A DNA stretch of 64,000 nt from an uncultured Roseicyclus sp. (GCA_947491935.1 CANLLF010000002.1:496001-560000), one strand, 5' to 3'; positions 25,379-34,864 are shown, counted from the first letter of the stretch. Translations and numbers: made by a program. The notes: generated from the sequence alone by a model not told the origin.

Positions 25379-26260
25379 TCAGAGCAGGCTGTCGGGCATC
25401 TTCTGTTCGGCGGCTGTGTTGGCGCGGCGGAAGACCAGCGTCACCAGCGTCGAGACGATCACGATGAAGAGCGAATAGAGCGCGGGCACGGCCATGTAGC
25501 TTTGCGCCTGATCACCCGAGAAGGTGAAGGCCACGATCGCGATGGCCAGCGGCCCGTTCTGGATGCCCGTTTCCAGCGCGACGGTGCGCGCGTTTCGCGG
25601 ATGCAACCGCAATCCGCGGGCGAAGGCGTAGCCGATAGTGATCCCGAAGAGGCCAAGCCCGATGGCGGCGATATAGGTGGCCGGTGTGGTCGTGACCAGG
25701 AACTGCCAGTTGCGCGGCACCCAGGAGACCAGGATGAAGAGGATGAAGAAGAGCGCCAGCGCCGAGCCCATGAACTCTGTCACCGCGCCCACATTGGCGT
25801 TGATCTTGCGCATCGCCATGCCGATAGCCACGGGCACCAGCAGCAGGACAAGGGTGGCAATGATGTTCTCGCGCGGGATCTCGAGATCGAGGGCGGAGGC
25901 ATAGATCAGCAGGACAATCGGGATCAGCACCACGCCGAAAACAGTGGAGGTGACGGTCATCAGGACCGAAAGCGCCAGGTTGCCCTTGGAAAAATACGTG
26001 AAGATGTTCGACGTGGTGCCGCCGGGCATACAGGCCATTATCAGCACGCCGATGGCGATGGCCTCGGGGAGGGGCAGGAGGGTGATCAGCAAAAAGCCGA
26101 TGAAGGGCATGAAGCCGTATTGACTGATCACGCCGATGGCGAGGCCATAGGGGCGTTTGAGCGCAAGGATGAAATCGCGCGGGGTGAGCGAGGCGCCCAT
26201 CCCCAGCATGATGACGAAGATCATCAGCGCCAGCAGCACCTGTTCGAAGGCTCCAACCAT
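25379..26260 (-). CDS. Bile acid:sodium symporter (BASS) family transporter
   Basis: 293 aa with nine or ten membrane helices and the two BASS signatures. ACMPGGTTSNIFTYFSKGNL is the crossing-helix and sodium-site region, and ETGIQNGPLAIAIVAFTF is the second crossing helix. Bacterial members import bile acids, pantoate, pyruvate or related organic anions with sodium. ATG 26260 has GGAG eight bases upstream, overlapping the end of the acyl-CoA ligase gene. The two are likely co-transcribed, hinting at a carboxylate substrate activated by the ligase. Confidence 0.9.
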   Translation of the reverse strand: MVGAFEQVLLALMIFVIMLGMGASLTPRDFILALKRPYGLAIGVISQYGFMPFIGFLLITLLPLPEAIAIGVLIMACMPGGTTSNIFTYFSKGNLALSVLMTVTSTVFGVVLIPIVLLIYASALDLEIPRENIIATLVLLLVPVAIGMAMRKINANVGAVTEFMGSALALFFILFILVSWVPRNWQFLVTTTPATYIAAIGLGLFGITIGYAFARGLRLHPRNARTVALETGIQNGPLAIAIVAFTFSGDQAQSYMAVPALYSLFIVIVSTLVTLVFRRANTAAEQKMPDSLL

Positions 26261-26265
26261 GTCCG

Positions 26266-27981
26266 TTACTCCGCCGCGATCTGCGCAAGCTCTTCGGCGC
26301 GCAGGTCTTTTCTGAGGATTTTGCCGACATTCGATTTCGGCAGCTCGTCGCGGAATTCCACGCGTTTGGGGACCTTGTAGCCGGTCAGGTGTTCTTTGCA
26401 GTAACTGCGCAAGGCGTCGGCCGTCACGGATTTGTCCTTGAGCACGACGAAGGCCTTCACGGCCTCCCCCGCCTTGTCATCGGGCACGCCGATCACGGCG
26501 GCCTCGTCCACGCCGGGATGGGCGACGAGCACGTCCTCCACCTCGTTGGGATAGACGTTGAAGCCGGACACGACGACCATGTCCTTCTTGCGATCCACGA
26601 TGCGGACATAGCCGTCGGGGTCGAACACCCCGATATCGCCGGTCAGGAAGTAATCGCCTGCCATGGTTTTCGCGGTCTCGTCGGGCTTCTGCCAATAGCC
26701 TTTCATGACCTGCGGGCCCCTGGCGGCGATCTCGCCGGTTTCGCCCACGGGGAGCGGCTTGCCCTGTTCGTCCATGATCACAACGTCCGTCGAGGGAAGC
26801 GGCACGCCGATGGAGCCTTCGCGGGTCTTGCCCAGGGGCTCGAACGTCAGGACCGGCGAGGTTTCCGTCAGGCCATAGCCCTGCAGCACCGGCTTGCCGG
26901 TGATCTCCCGCCAGCGTTGGGCGACGTCGGCCTGCAACGCCATGCCACCGGCGGAGGCGAATTTGAGATGCCTGGGCGGGGTGTCGGTGAACCAGATCTC
27001 ATTCGTCAGCCCGTTGAAGAGGGTGTTCACCCCGCTCATCCAGGTGATCTTGTAATTCTCGAAGGCGCGTTTGAGGTTGGAGAGCGGACGCGGGTTCGGG
27101 ATCAGCACGTTTTGGGCGCCCATCCAGTAGAATCCCAGCAAATTCACGGTGAAGGCGAATATGTGGTAGAGCGGCAGGGCCGTGAGGGCGATTTCCTTGC
27201 CCTTCTCCACCCCCTCGATCAGTTCCATCACCTGTTCCATGTTCACCACGAGGTTGCGGTGGGTCAGCATCGCGCCCTTGCTCACGCCCGTGGTGCCGCC
27301 GGTATATTGCAGGACGGCGACATCATCGGCATCGACGGATTGGTGGTACTTCTCCACCTCGATGGCCTCGGCCTCGCGGTGGGCGCGGCCGGCCTGCAGG
27401 GCGTCGGGCAGGCGGATATGGGCGATCTCGATGGGTTTGACGGACCGGTCCCAGTGCTTCTGCACCAGCCCCACAATGCCGCGCGGCATGGCGGGCAGAA
27501 ACTCGGCGACGCGGGTGACGATGATGTTTGGGATCGGGTGGCCGCGTGTGGCGGCGCGCACCTTGTCGGCGAACATGTCCACGATGACAAGGGCGTGGGG
27601 CTCGGCATCCTCGAACTGCCTGGCCATCTCCTCTGCGGTATAGAGGGGGTTCACATTCACCAGAATGCAGCCGGCTTTCAGGATGCCGAAGGCGGCCACC
27701 GGAAATCCCAGGCTGTTGGGCATCTGCACCGCGACGCGGTCGCCCGCATTGAGGCCGGCCACTTCGCGCAGGTAGACCGCGAAGGCGTCCGACATCTCAT
27801 CGACCTGCGTGTAGCTGAGCGTGCCGTTCATGCCGTTGTGCAGGCAGCAGGTGAAAGCCGGGGCCTTGCCGTAGGTTTGCGCCACCGACCCGATCAGATC
27901 GCCCAGATTGCGATAGGCGGGCACCTCGATCTCGGTGCGTGCGCCTGCGCGGTAGAATGCCGTCCATGGGCGGTCTGACAT
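26266..27981 (-). CDS. fadD: Long-chain fatty acid--CoA ligase
   Basis: 571 aa, ANL superfamily enzyme making acyl-AMP then acyl-CoA. Motifs: LQYTGGTTGVSKGAMLTH (phosphate loop, near residue 225), GYGLTETSPVLTFEP (A5) and TGDIGVFDPDGYVRIVDRKKDMVVVSGFNVYPNEVED (A7-A8 hinge), with KSNVGKILRK carrying the catalytic C-terminal Lys. ATG 27981 has GGGGAGGA nine bases upstream. It precedes the BASS transporter and follows uraH, separated from it by a hairpin. Confidence 0.93.
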   Translation of the reverse strand: MSDRPWTAFYRAGARTEIEVPAYRNLGDLIGSVAQTYGKAPAFTCCLHNGMNGTLSYTQVDEMSDAFAVYLREVAGLNAGDRVAVQMPNSLGFPVAAFGILKAGCILVNVNPLYTAEEMARQFEDAEPHALVIVDMFADKVRAATRGHPIPNIIVTRVAEFLPAMPRGIVGLVQKHWDRSVKPIEIAHIRLPDALQAGRAHREAEAIEVEKYHQSVDADDVAVLQYTGGTTGVSKGAMLTHRNLVVNMEQVMELIEGVEKGKEIALTALPLYHIFAFTVNLLGFYWMGAQNVLIPNPRPLSNLKRAFENYKITWMSGVNTLFNGLTNEIWFTDTPPRHLKFASAGGMALQADVAQRWREITGKPVLQGYGLTETSPVLTFEPLGKTREGSIGVPLPSTDVVIMDEQGKPLPVGETGEIAARGPQVMKGYWQKPDETAKTMAGDYFLTGDIGVFDPDGYVRIVDRKKDMVVVSGFNVYPNEVEDVLVAHPGVDEAAVIGVPDDKAGEAVKAFVVLKDKSVTADALRSYCKEHLTGYKVPKRVEFRDELPKSNVGKILRKDLRAEELAQIAAE

Positions 27982-28069
27982 GGTGTTGATCCTCCCCGAT
28001 CTCTCCACGGTGGCAAGGATGCCGGGGAACGGCGGCGGGGGGAAGGTTTAAAGCAGGGCGACGTTGCGA

Positions 28070-28089
28070 AAACCGATGCGATTGCATCG
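28070..28089 (-). terminator. Possible weak terminator after uraH
   Basis: On the minus strand CGATGC-AATC-GCATCG forms a perfect 6-bp stem with a 4-base loop (28089-28074), followed by GTTTT. It starts 12 bases after the uraH stop. Confidence 0.4.
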
Positions 28090-28101
28090 AACTGTGGTCG
28101 A

Positions 28102-28455
28102 TCAGCTACCCCGGTAGGTGGAATAGCCGTAAGGCGAGAGCAGGAGGGGCACGTGGTAATGGTCCTCCTGCGCCATGCCGAAGCGGATCGGGATCGCGTC
28201 GAGGAAGAGCGGATCTTCGGTGGCGAGACCTGCGTCGCGCAGGTAATCCCCGGCAAAGAAGATCAGCTCATAGGTGCCGGTCTTGAATTTGTCCTGGGGC
28301 AGGATCGGGCTGTCGGTGCGGCCATCGGCATTGGTGACGGCCTCCGCGATCTTGCGGTGGCTGTTGCCGCTGACCCGATAGAGCGCGATCTGGATGCCCG
28401 CCGCCGGGCAGCCGCGGGCGGTGTCGAGCACGTGGGTTGTGAGATATCCGGCCAT
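28102..28455 (-). CDS. uraH: 5-hydroxyisourate hydrolase
   Basis: 117 aa, transthyretin-like fold. It opens the ring of 5-hydroxyisourate, the urate oxidation product, to OHCU in purine breakdown. The N-terminal TTHVLDTARGCPA supplies the active-site His, followed by an Arg in the middle, and the protein ends with the diagnostic YRGS tetrapeptide. ATG 28455 has a perfect AGGAGG nine bases upstream. The gene is divergent from the allantoinase/OHCU decarboxylase fusion with 100 bases between, so the next pathway enzyme shares its promoter region. Confidence 0.95.
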   Translation of the reverse strand: MAGYLTTHVLDTARGCPAAGIQIALYRVSGNSHRKIAEAVTNADGRTDSPILPQDKFKTGTYELIFFAGDYLRDAGLATEDPLFLDAIPIRFGMAQEDHYHVPLLLSPYGYSTYRGS

Positions 28456-28555
28456 GGTCGCGCGCCTCCTAGATGCAGGGCCACTCTTTCCCGCCACCAA
28501 ACCGCTTGCAACCCCCGGCGCGCGGATGGAACCTGCGCGGGCCAAGGAGATGCTG

Positions 28556-29953
28556 ATGAAACGCTACCCCCGCGACATGACAGGCTACGGGCCCACCCCG
28601 CCCGACGCGCACTGGCCCGGCGGCGCGAAGATCGCCGTGCAGATCGTGCTGAATTACGAGGAGGGCGGCGAGAACAACGTGCTGCACGGCGATGCGGCCT
28701 CGGAGGCGTTTCTGAGCGAGATTGTGGGGGCCGCAGCCTGGCCCGGGCAACGCCACTGGAACATGGAAAGCATCTATGAATACGGCGCGCGGGCGGGGTT
28801 CTGGCGCCTGCACCGGATGCTGCGTGACCTGCCGATCACCGTTTACGGCGTAGCCACGGCGCTGGCGCGCGCGCCCGAACAGGTGGCCGCAATGAAAGAG
28901 GCGGGGTGGGAGATTGCGAGCCACGGGTTGAAGTGGATCGAATACAAGGATGTCAGCGCGGAGGACGAGCGCGCCCATATGGATCAGGCGATTGCGCTCC
29001 ATACCGAGGTGGTGGGGGAGCGCCCGCGCGGCTGGTATACCGGGCGGTGTTCGGTCAACACGGTTCGGTTGGCGGCGGAGGAGGGCGGATTTGCCTATGT
29101 GGCCGACAGCTACGCCGACGATCTGCCCTATTGGGCGCGTTTGGGCGGGCGGGACCAGTTGATCGTGCCTTACACGCTCGACGCCAACGATATGCGCTTT
29201 GCCACGCCGCAGGGGTTCAATGCGGGTGATCAGTTCGAGGCCTATCTGCGCGACAGTTTCGATGTGCTTTATGCCGAGGGCGGCCGGATGCTCTCCATCG
29301 GGTTGCATTGCCGGTTGATCGGGCGGCCCGGCCGGGCCGCCGCCCTGAAACGCGCGCTCGATTACATGGCGGGCCATGAGGGCGTGTGGTTCGCGACGCG
29401 TGAGCAGATTGCCGACCATTGGGCCGCGACCCATCCGGCCCCGTCAGGTGAACGCCCGTCGGATATGGACCGGGAGGCCTTCGTGGCCGCGTTTGGCGGC
29501 ATTTTCGAGCATTCGCCGTGGATCGCCGAGCGCGCCCATCGGCTGGAGCTTGGGCCGACCCATGACAGTGCCCGGGGCGTGCATGCGGCCCTGACCCGCG
29601 TGTTTCGCAGCGCGGCGGAAGAGAGGCGGCTGGCCGTCTTGCAGGCGCATCCGGACCTTGCGGGGAAACTGGCCGCCGCCAAACGGCTGACGGCGGAGAG
29701 CAGCTCGGAGCAATCCTCTGCCGGGTTGGACGCGCTGACCGATGCCGAACGGGCCGAGTTCACGCGGCTCAACGAGGCCTACACGGCCAAGTTTGGATTC
29801 CCCTTCATCATCGCCGTGCGGGACCACGACAAGGCGGGCATTCTGGCGGCGTTCGAGCGGCGGATCGGCAATGATCGTGACGCCGAGTTTGTCGAGGCAT
29901 GTCGGCAAGTGGAGCGGATTGCGGAACTGCGCCTGCTGGAGAAGCTGGGATGA
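28556..29953 (+). CDS. Bifunctional allantoinase (PuuE) / OHCU decarboxylase
   Basis: 465 aa. Residues 1-295 are a PuuE-type allantoinase with a polysaccharide-deacetylase fold (NYEEGGENNVLHGD, WEIASHGLKW, GWYTGRCSVNT, LHCRLIGRPGR). It opens allantoin to allantoate. Residues 305-465 are an OHCU decarboxylase (FEHSPWIAERA near 317, AHPDLAG at 364-370, SSEQSSAGLD at 383-392, FGFPFIIAV near 413), giving S-allantoin. The order of domains is the reverse of the reaction order. ATG 28556 has AAGGAG six bases upstream; an ATG six bases earlier is too close to it. The stop overlaps the next start. Confidence 0.93.
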   Translation: MKRYPRDMTGYGPTPPDAHWPGGAKIAVQIVLNYEEGGENNVLHGDAASEAFLSEIVGAAAWPGQRHWNMESIYEYGARAGFWRLHRMLRDLPITVYGVATALARAPEQVAAMKEAGWEIASHGLKWIEYKDVSAEDERAHMDQAIALHTEVVGERPRGWYTGRCSVNTVRLAAEEGGFAYVADSYADDLPYWARLGGRDQLIVPYTLDANDMRFATPQGFNAGDQFEAYLRDSFDVLYAEGGRMLSIGLHCRLIGRPGRAAALKRALDYMAGHEGVWFATREQIADHWAATHPAPSGERPSDMDREAFVAAFGGIFEHSPWIAERAHRLELGPTHDSARGVHAALTRVFRSAAEERRLAVLQAHPDLAGKLAAAKRLTAESSSEQSSAGLDALTDAERAEFTRLNEAYTAKFGFPFIIAVRDHDKAGILAAFERRIGNDRDAEFVEACRQVERIAELRLLEKLG

Positions 29954-30447
29954 GCGAGATCGTGATTCAGCCAATATCCAAAACGGCGTTCGCGCCGTTT
30001 GGAGAGGTGCTGGATTGTGCGGGTGACCCCGACAAGTTGATTAATCAGGGCCTGTGCGGGCGCTACGACGACCGCGCGACATTGGATCTGAGCGATGGGC
30101 GCGCGGGGATCAGCCTGTTCCGGTCGGAGGTGCGGAGGCTTCCCTATCGGCTGGAGATGGTGGAGCGGCACCCCAACGGCTCGCAGGCGTTCATCCCGAT
30201 GGCGATGGTGCCGTTCCTGGTGATTGCCGCGCCTGATGAGGACGGCGTGCCGGGGATGCCGCTCGCCTTTGAGACCGAGGCCGGGCAGGCGATCAACTTC
30301 CATCGGGGCACATGGCACGGAGTACTGACGCCCTTGCATGCGCCGGGGCTGTTCGCGGTGGTGGACCGGATCGGCCCGGGCGCGAACCTTGAGGAGCATT
30401 GGTTCGAGAAGCCGTATGTTGTGGACCGTCGGGAGCCGCTCGGCTGA
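29950..30447 (+). CDS. allA: Ureidoglycolate lyase
   Basis: 165 aa, cupin-like. It splits ureidoglycolate into glyoxylate and urea, the last step of allantoin breakdown. The start MSEIVIQPISKTAFAPFGEVL is the family opening, and SLFRSEVRRLP, MVERHPNGSQAFIPM and INFHRGTWHGVLTPL follow with conserved His residues. ATG 29950 overlaps the fusion gene stop (ATGA). The gene is convergent with bhcD, whose product belongs to the pathway that consumes glyoxylate. Allantoate-degrading enzymes are not in the window. Confidence 0.93.
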   Translation: MSEIVIQPISKTAFAPFGEVLDCAGDPDKLINQGLCGRYDDRATLDLSDGRAGISLFRSEVRRLPYRLEMVERHPNGSQAFIPMAMVPFLVIAAPDEDGVPGMPLAFETEAGQAINFHRGTWHGVLTPLHAPGLFAVVDRIGPGANLEEHWFEKPYVVDRREPLG

Positions 30448-30482
30448 CGCCATCGCCCCTCCCGCCGTCCCGTGGTGGCGCG

Positions 30483-31457
30483 TTAGATGGGCACCATGAT
30501 TGCGGTGCCGTTTGCGACGGCGACGTCGACGATGGTTGAGGCCACGGCGAGGTCTTGCAGGCCCACGCCGGTCCCATCGAAGAGCGTGATCTGATCGTCG
30601 GAGGTGCGGCCCGGATGGGTGCCGTTGATGACGGCGCCGATTTCGGAGATGTCGCCTTCGGAGATCAGCCCCGCGCCGATGGCGTGCTGCGCCTCACCCA
30701 GCGTGACCGATTGCGCGACCTCGTCACAGAATACGGTCGCTTTCGCCAGCAGGGACGCCTCGACCTCCTGCTTGCCGATCGTATCGGTGCCCATGCAGGC
30801 GATGTGGGTGCCGGGGCTGACATGATCGGCCATCAGCGTGGGCGCGAAGCTCGACGTGATGGTGACGATGACATCGGCTTCCACCATGCCGGGCAGGTCC
30901 ACCGCCTCGAAGGGCACGCCGATCTCGGCGGCAACCTCGCCCAGGCCGGGGAGCATTTCGGGATGCAGATTCCAGGCGATGACCTTCTCGAACGCGCGCT
31001 GTTCGAGCGCGGCGCTCAGTTGGAATTTCGCCTGATGGCCCGCGCCGATCATGCCGAGCACCTTGGCGTCTGGACGGGCGAGGTGCTTGATCGAGACGGC
31101 GGAGGCCGCGGCGGTGCGGAGTGCCGTGAGGTAATTGCCGCCGACCATCGCCTTCACACGGCCCGAGTCGGGGTCGAACAGGAAGACGGTGGATTGGTGG
31201 TTGATCAGCTGGCGCTTCTCGAGATTGTGGGGCCAGTAGCCGCCCGCCTTGAGGCCGAGCACGCCCGGGGCCACGCCGCCTTTGAACCCGTAGAGCGCGT
31301 CTTCGGTTGGCATCGCCTCGCGCACGACAGGGAAATTGCGCGCCTCGCCGCGGGACATGGCGGCGAAGACGTCCTCGACCGCCGCGAAGGCGGCCTCGCG
31401 GGTCAGCAGATCGGCAATCGCGCCTTCCGGCACGATTGCAAGTTCATGGGCTGTCAT
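30483..31457 (-). CDS. bhcD: Iminosuccinate reductase (ornithine cyclodeaminase family)
   Basis: 324 aa. In the beta-hydroxyaspartate cycle this enzyme reduces iminosuccinate to aspartate with NADH. The family is seen in the Rossmann loop LGMIGAGHQAKFQL near residue 130, the preceding MVGGNYLTALRTAAASAVS and the PGTHIACMGTDTIGKQEV region. ATG 31457 has AAGGAC upstream, 13 bases after the bhcC stop. The specific assignment rests on the complete bhcABCD order; alone it would be an ornithine cyclodeaminase-like protein. Confidence 0.93.
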   Translation of the reverse strand: MTAHELAIVPEGAIADLLTREAAFAAVEDVFAAMSRGEARNFPVVREAMPTEDALYGFKGGVAPGVLGLKAGGYWPHNLEKRQLINHQSTVFLFDPDSGRVKAMVGGNYLTALRTAAASAVSIKHLARPDAKVLGMIGAGHQAKFQLSAALEQRAFEKVIAWNLHPEMLPGLGEVAAEIGVPFEAVDLPGMVEADVIVTITSSFAPTLMADHVSPGTHIACMGTDTIGKQEVEASLLAKATVFCDEVAQSVTLGEAQHAIGAGLISEGDISEIGAVINGTHPGRTSDDQITLFDGTGVGLQDLAVASTIVDVAVANGTAIMVPI

Positions 31458-31470
31458 TTTGTGGTGTCCT

Positions 31471-32634
31471 TCAGTATGCGCGGCCACGGGCCGAGACCGG
31501 CCAGACGGTTTCAACGACGCCGTCGCGCACGCCCACATACCAATCGTGCACGTTGCAGGTGGGGTCACAATGGCCGGGGACGAGGTGCAGCTTGTCATTC
31601 ACTTTCAGAACATTTTCCGGGTCGGAAACCACGCCATGCTCGTCGGAACATTTCACATATTCGACGTCTGTCCTCTGATAAATCACAGGCAATCCAGAAT
31701 CGACGGATTGCGCTTTCAGGCCCGCATCGACGATGGCCTTGTCGGCTTTGGCATGGCTCATGACGGAGGTCAGGATGAACAGCGCGTTCTCCCATTCGCC
31801 CTGATCGATGCGGTTGCCGTCGGCGTCGAGGATGCGGCCATAGTCGGCATCCATGAAGGCGTAGGAGCCGCATTGGAGCTCATTGTAGACGCCCGAATTG
31901 CTCTCGAAATAGTAGGAGCCGGTGCCGCCGCCGCCGACGATGTCGCAGTCGATGCCATCGGTTTTGAGCGTGTCCACGGCGTCTTTCACCTGCGCCACGG
32001 CGATGTCGATCTTGGCCTTGCGGTCCTCATACGAGTCCATGTGTTGCATCGCGCCCTGATAGGCTTGGATGCCGGCGAATTTCAGGCCGGGGGCGGCGTC
32101 GATGGCTTTGGCGATCTCGACAACTTCGGGCGTGGTGGTCACGCCGCAGCGGCCCGCGCCGCAATCGATCTCCACGAGGCATTCAATCTCCGTGCCGTGC
32201 TTCTGAGCGGCCTCGGAGAGGTCGGCCACGTTGGCCAGATCATCCACGCAGCAGATGGTGCGGGCGCCGAGCTTGGGCATGCGGGCTAGGCGGTCGATCT
32301 TGGCGGGGTCGCGCACTTGATTGGAGACGAGGACGTCCTTGATGCCGCCGCGGGCGAAGACCTCGGCCTCGCTGACCTTCTGGCAGCAGACGCCGCAGGC
32401 GCCGCCCAGTTCGACTTGCAGAAGGGCGACGTCGACGGATTTGTGCATCTTGCCATGGACCCGGTGGCGCATCCCGTGGGCCTTGGCGTAGTCGCCCATC
32501 TTCTTGATGTTGCGCTCCAGCGCGTCGAGGTCGAGTACCAGCGCGGGGGTCTGCACCTCGGAGGCTTTCATGCCGGGCTTGGCGGGGATGTCGAAGCCGA
32601 CCTCGTAATCGGCGAATTCAGCCATGTCTTTCAT
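31471..32634 (-). CDS. bhcC: Beta-hydroxyaspartate aldolase
   Basis: 387 aa, alanine-racemase fold type III PLP enzyme related to D-threonine aldolase. It condenses glycine and glyoxylate to (2R,3S)-beta-hydroxyaspartate, the entry step of the cycle. The PLP Lys is likely Lys62 in HRVHGKMHKS. EIDCGAGRCGV and IVGGGGTGSYYF bind the phosphate, and PGHCDPTCNVHDW near the C-terminus carries the His and Cys that hold the divalent metal. ATG 32634 has GGGAGAG upstream; an in-frame extension to 32670 lacks a ribosome site. Confidence 0.94.
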   Translation of the reverse strand: MKDMAEFADYEVGFDIPAKPGMKASEVQTPALVLDLDALERNIKKMGDYAKAHGMRHRVHGKMHKSVDVALLQVELGGACGVCCQKVSEAEVFARGGIKDVLVSNQVRDPAKIDRLARMPKLGARTICCVDDLANVADLSEAAQKHGTEIECLVEIDCGAGRCGVTTTPEVVEIAKAIDAAPGLKFAGIQAYQGAMQHMDSYEDRKAKIDIAVAQVKDAVDTLKTDGIDCDIVGGGGTGSYYFESNSGVYNELQCGSYAFMDADYGRILDADGNRIDQGEWENALFILTSVMSHAKADKAIVDAGLKAQSVDSGLPVIYQRTDVEYVKCSDEHGVVSDPENVLKVNDKLHLVPGHCDPTCNVHDWYVGVRDGVVETVWPVSARGRAY

Positions 32635-32692
32635 CTCGTTCTCTCCCAGTTTGGGTGGGTCCCGGGCCAAGGCCCGGTCCAGGGGTGTCAGT

Positions 32693-33661
32693 TCACTGCA
32701 TCCAAGGCAGCTTGTTCAGGTCCACATTGCCGCCGGTAATGATCACACCCACGCGACGGCCTTTGAAGACCTCGGGGTTCTTCAGGATCGTGGCCAGCGG
32801 TACGGCGCAGCTGGGCTCCATCACGATCTTCATACGTGCCCAAGTGAGTTTCATCGCATCGATGATCTCCTGCTCGGACGCGGTGAGGATGTCGGTCACG
32901 TGGTTGCTGACGAAGTGCCAGGTGTTTTCCTTGAGCGGCACCTTGAGGCCGTCGGCGATGGTGACCGGCGCGTCGTCGGCGATGATGTGACCCGCCTTGA
33001 AGCTGCGGTAGGCGTCGTCAGCCTGCTCCGGTTCGGCCGCGTAGATATCTACGTCAGGGGCGATGTTGGACAGCGTCAGGCAGCAGCCGGAGATCATGCC
33101 ACCGCCGCCGATGGGGGCGATCACGGCGTCCAACCCGTCCACCTGATCCATGAGTTCGCGGGAACAGGTGCCCTGGCCCGCGATCACGCGGGGGTCGTTA
33201 TAGGGATGTACGAAATCGGCGCCGGTAGCGGCGTGAACCTCGGCAAAGACGGCTTCGCGGGAGGTGGTGGACGGCTCACATTCCGTGATGATCCCGCCAT
33301 AGCCGCGCACGGCGTCTTTCTTGGCCTGGGGCGCGGTCTTGGGCATGACAACGTGGCAGGGGATGCCCCGGCGACCGGCGGCGTAGCTGAGCGACAGGGC
33401 GTGGTTGCCCGACGAATGGGTGGCGACGCCTTTTGCGGCCTCCTCATCGCTGAGCCCGAAGACAGCGTTTGACGCGCCGCGCACCTTGAAGGCCCCTGCT
33501 TTCTGGAAGTTCTCACATTTGAAGAACAGCTCCGCGCCCGTCAGCTCATTGAGATAGGTCGAGGTCAGGACCGGCGTGCGGTGGATGTACGGTTTGATCC
33601 GCTCATGGGCCGCGATCACGTCGTCGAAGGTGGGCAGGGGGGTGTTTTCCATGTCTTTCAT
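32693..33661 (-). CDS. bhcB: Beta-hydroxyaspartate dehydratase
   Basis: 322 aa, fold type II PLP enzyme of the serine/threonine dehydratase family. It dehydrates beta-hydroxyaspartate to iminosuccinate. Lys59 in GAFKVRGA forms the Schiff base, SSGNHALSLSYAA holds the substrate, and the glycine loop GGGGMISG binds the PLP phosphate. There is no C-terminal ACT domain, as expected for this short subgroup. ATG 33661 has GGAGGA upstream. Twelve bases separate it from bhcA and 58 from bhcC. Confidence 0.94.
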   Translation of the reverse strand: MKDMENTPLPTFDDVIAAHERIKPYIHRTPVLTSTYLNELTGAELFFKCENFQKAGAFKVRGASNAVFGLSDEEAAKGVATHSSGNHALSLSYAAGRRGIPCHVVMPKTAPQAKKDAVRGYGGIITECEPSTTSREAVFAEVHAATGADFVHPYNDPRVIAGQGTCSRELMDQVDGLDAVIAPIGGGGMISGCCLTLSNIAPDVDIYAAEPEQADDAYRSFKAGHIIADDAPVTIADGLKVPLKENTWHFVSNHVTDILTASEQEIIDAMKLTWARMKIVMEPSCAVPLATILKNPEVFKGRRVGVIITGGNVDLNKLPWMQ

Positions 33662-33673
33662 GTCCGTTCCTCC

Positions 33674-34864
33674 TTATTCGGCGGCCATCGCCATGGACGC
33701 GGCAGATTGGCGGTAGACCTCCTGCGCGGCGGCGACGCCGGAGCCCAATTGGATATCAAGGCCCAGATCGGCCATCACCATCTCGGCCGTTGCAATCCCA
33801 GATAGCGCCATGACGTCGGTCAGCATCCCCAAATGGCCGATGCGGAAGACTTTTCCAGCCACGTCGCCAAGCCCGGCCCCGAAAGCGACGCCATAACGCG
33901 TGGCGGCGTGGGACACGATTTGGCTGGCATCGAAGCCCTCGGGCGTGCGGATGGCCGACACGGTGTTGGAGTAGAGATCCGGCGAGACGGCGCAGAGCTC
34001 CAGCCCCCAGGCTTTTACGGCGGCACGGATGCCGTCGGCGATGCGGGCATGGCGGGCGAAGACATTCTCCAGCCCCTCGGCCTCGATCATGTCGCAGGCC
34101 AGTTTCAGGCCGTTGAGCAGGCCGACGGAGGGCGTATAGGGATAGGCGTTGGCGTCGTAGCCTTTCTTCATGTCGCGGATATCGAGGAAGGTGCGCGACA
34201 GCGTTGCGCCTTCGATGGCGGCCATGGCCTTGGGCGACACGCCGATGATGGCGAGGCCCGCGGGCAGCATGAACCCCTTCTGGGAGCCGGTCACCGCGAT
34301 ATCGACGCCCCAGGCATCGAACTCGAAGGGCATCGATCCAATCGAGCTGACCCCGTCCACGAAGTAGAGCGCCGGGTGGCCCGCTGCATCGAGAGCCTTG
34401 CGCACGCCCGCCACGTCAGAAACGACGCCGGTGGCGGTCTCGTTATGGGTGGCGAGGACGGCCTTGATCTCATGGCCGGTATCAGCGGCGAGGATTTCGG
34501 CGAATTGCTCGACCGGCAGGCCTTCGCCCCAAGGCACCTCCACAAACTGAACGTCGAGGCCGTGGCGTTGGCACATGTCGATCCACTTATGGGAGAACAT
34601 GCCGTTGCGCGCGGCCAAAACCTTGTCGCCTTTGCTGAGCGTGTTGGTGATCGCGGCTTCCCACCCTGCGGTTCCGGTGGCGGGGAAGATGAAAACTTCG
34701 GCGTCGGTGGATTTCAGCACGGCTTTCACACCCGCCAGGGCCGGGTGCAGGATCTCGGCAAAGGCCGAGGACCGGTGATCCATCGTGGGCAGATCACAGG
34801 CGCGGCGCAGGGCCTCGGGCATATTGGTGGGCCCGGGGATGAACACGGGGTTCTGGGAAGTCAT
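33674..34864 (-). CDS. bhcA: L-aspartate--glyoxylate aminotransferase
   Basis: 396 aa, fold type I PLP enzyme of the alanine-glyoxylate/serine-pyruvate aminotransferase group. It moves the amino group of aspartate to glyoxylate, making oxaloacetate and regenerating glycine for the aldolase. Markers are IPGPTNMPEALRRA at the start, ATGTAGWEAA near 62-71, VDGVSSIGSM near 169-178 and the PLP Lys196 in TGSQKGFMLP. ATG 34864 has GGAGACGG upstream. First gene of the leftward bhcABCD operon, divergent from bhcR. Confidence 0.95.
   Translation of the reverse strand: MTSQNPVFIPGPTNMPEALRRACDLPTMDHRSSAFAEILHPALAGVKAVLKSTDAEVFIFPATGTAGWEAAITNTLSKGDKVLAARNGMFSHKWIDMCQRHGLDVQFVEVPWGEGLPVEQFAEILAADTGHEIKAVLATHNETATGVVSDVAGVRKALDAAGHPALYFVDGVSSIGSMPFEFDAWGVDIAVTGSQKGFMLPAGLAIIGVSPKAMAAIEGATLSRTFLDIRDMKKGYDANAYPYTPSVGLLNGLKLACDMIEAEGLENVFARHARIADGIRAAVKAWGLELCAVSPDLYSNTVSAIRTPEGFDASQIVSHAATRYGVAFGAGLGDVAGKVFRIGHLGMLTDVMALSGIATAEMVMADLGLDIQLGSGVAAAQEVYRQSAASMAMAAE

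Noticed and set aside
26389-27978. 529-codon plus-strand frame opposite fadD
   Set aside because: Antisense to an enzyme with intact ANL motifs; composition is typical of a third-position GC shadow.
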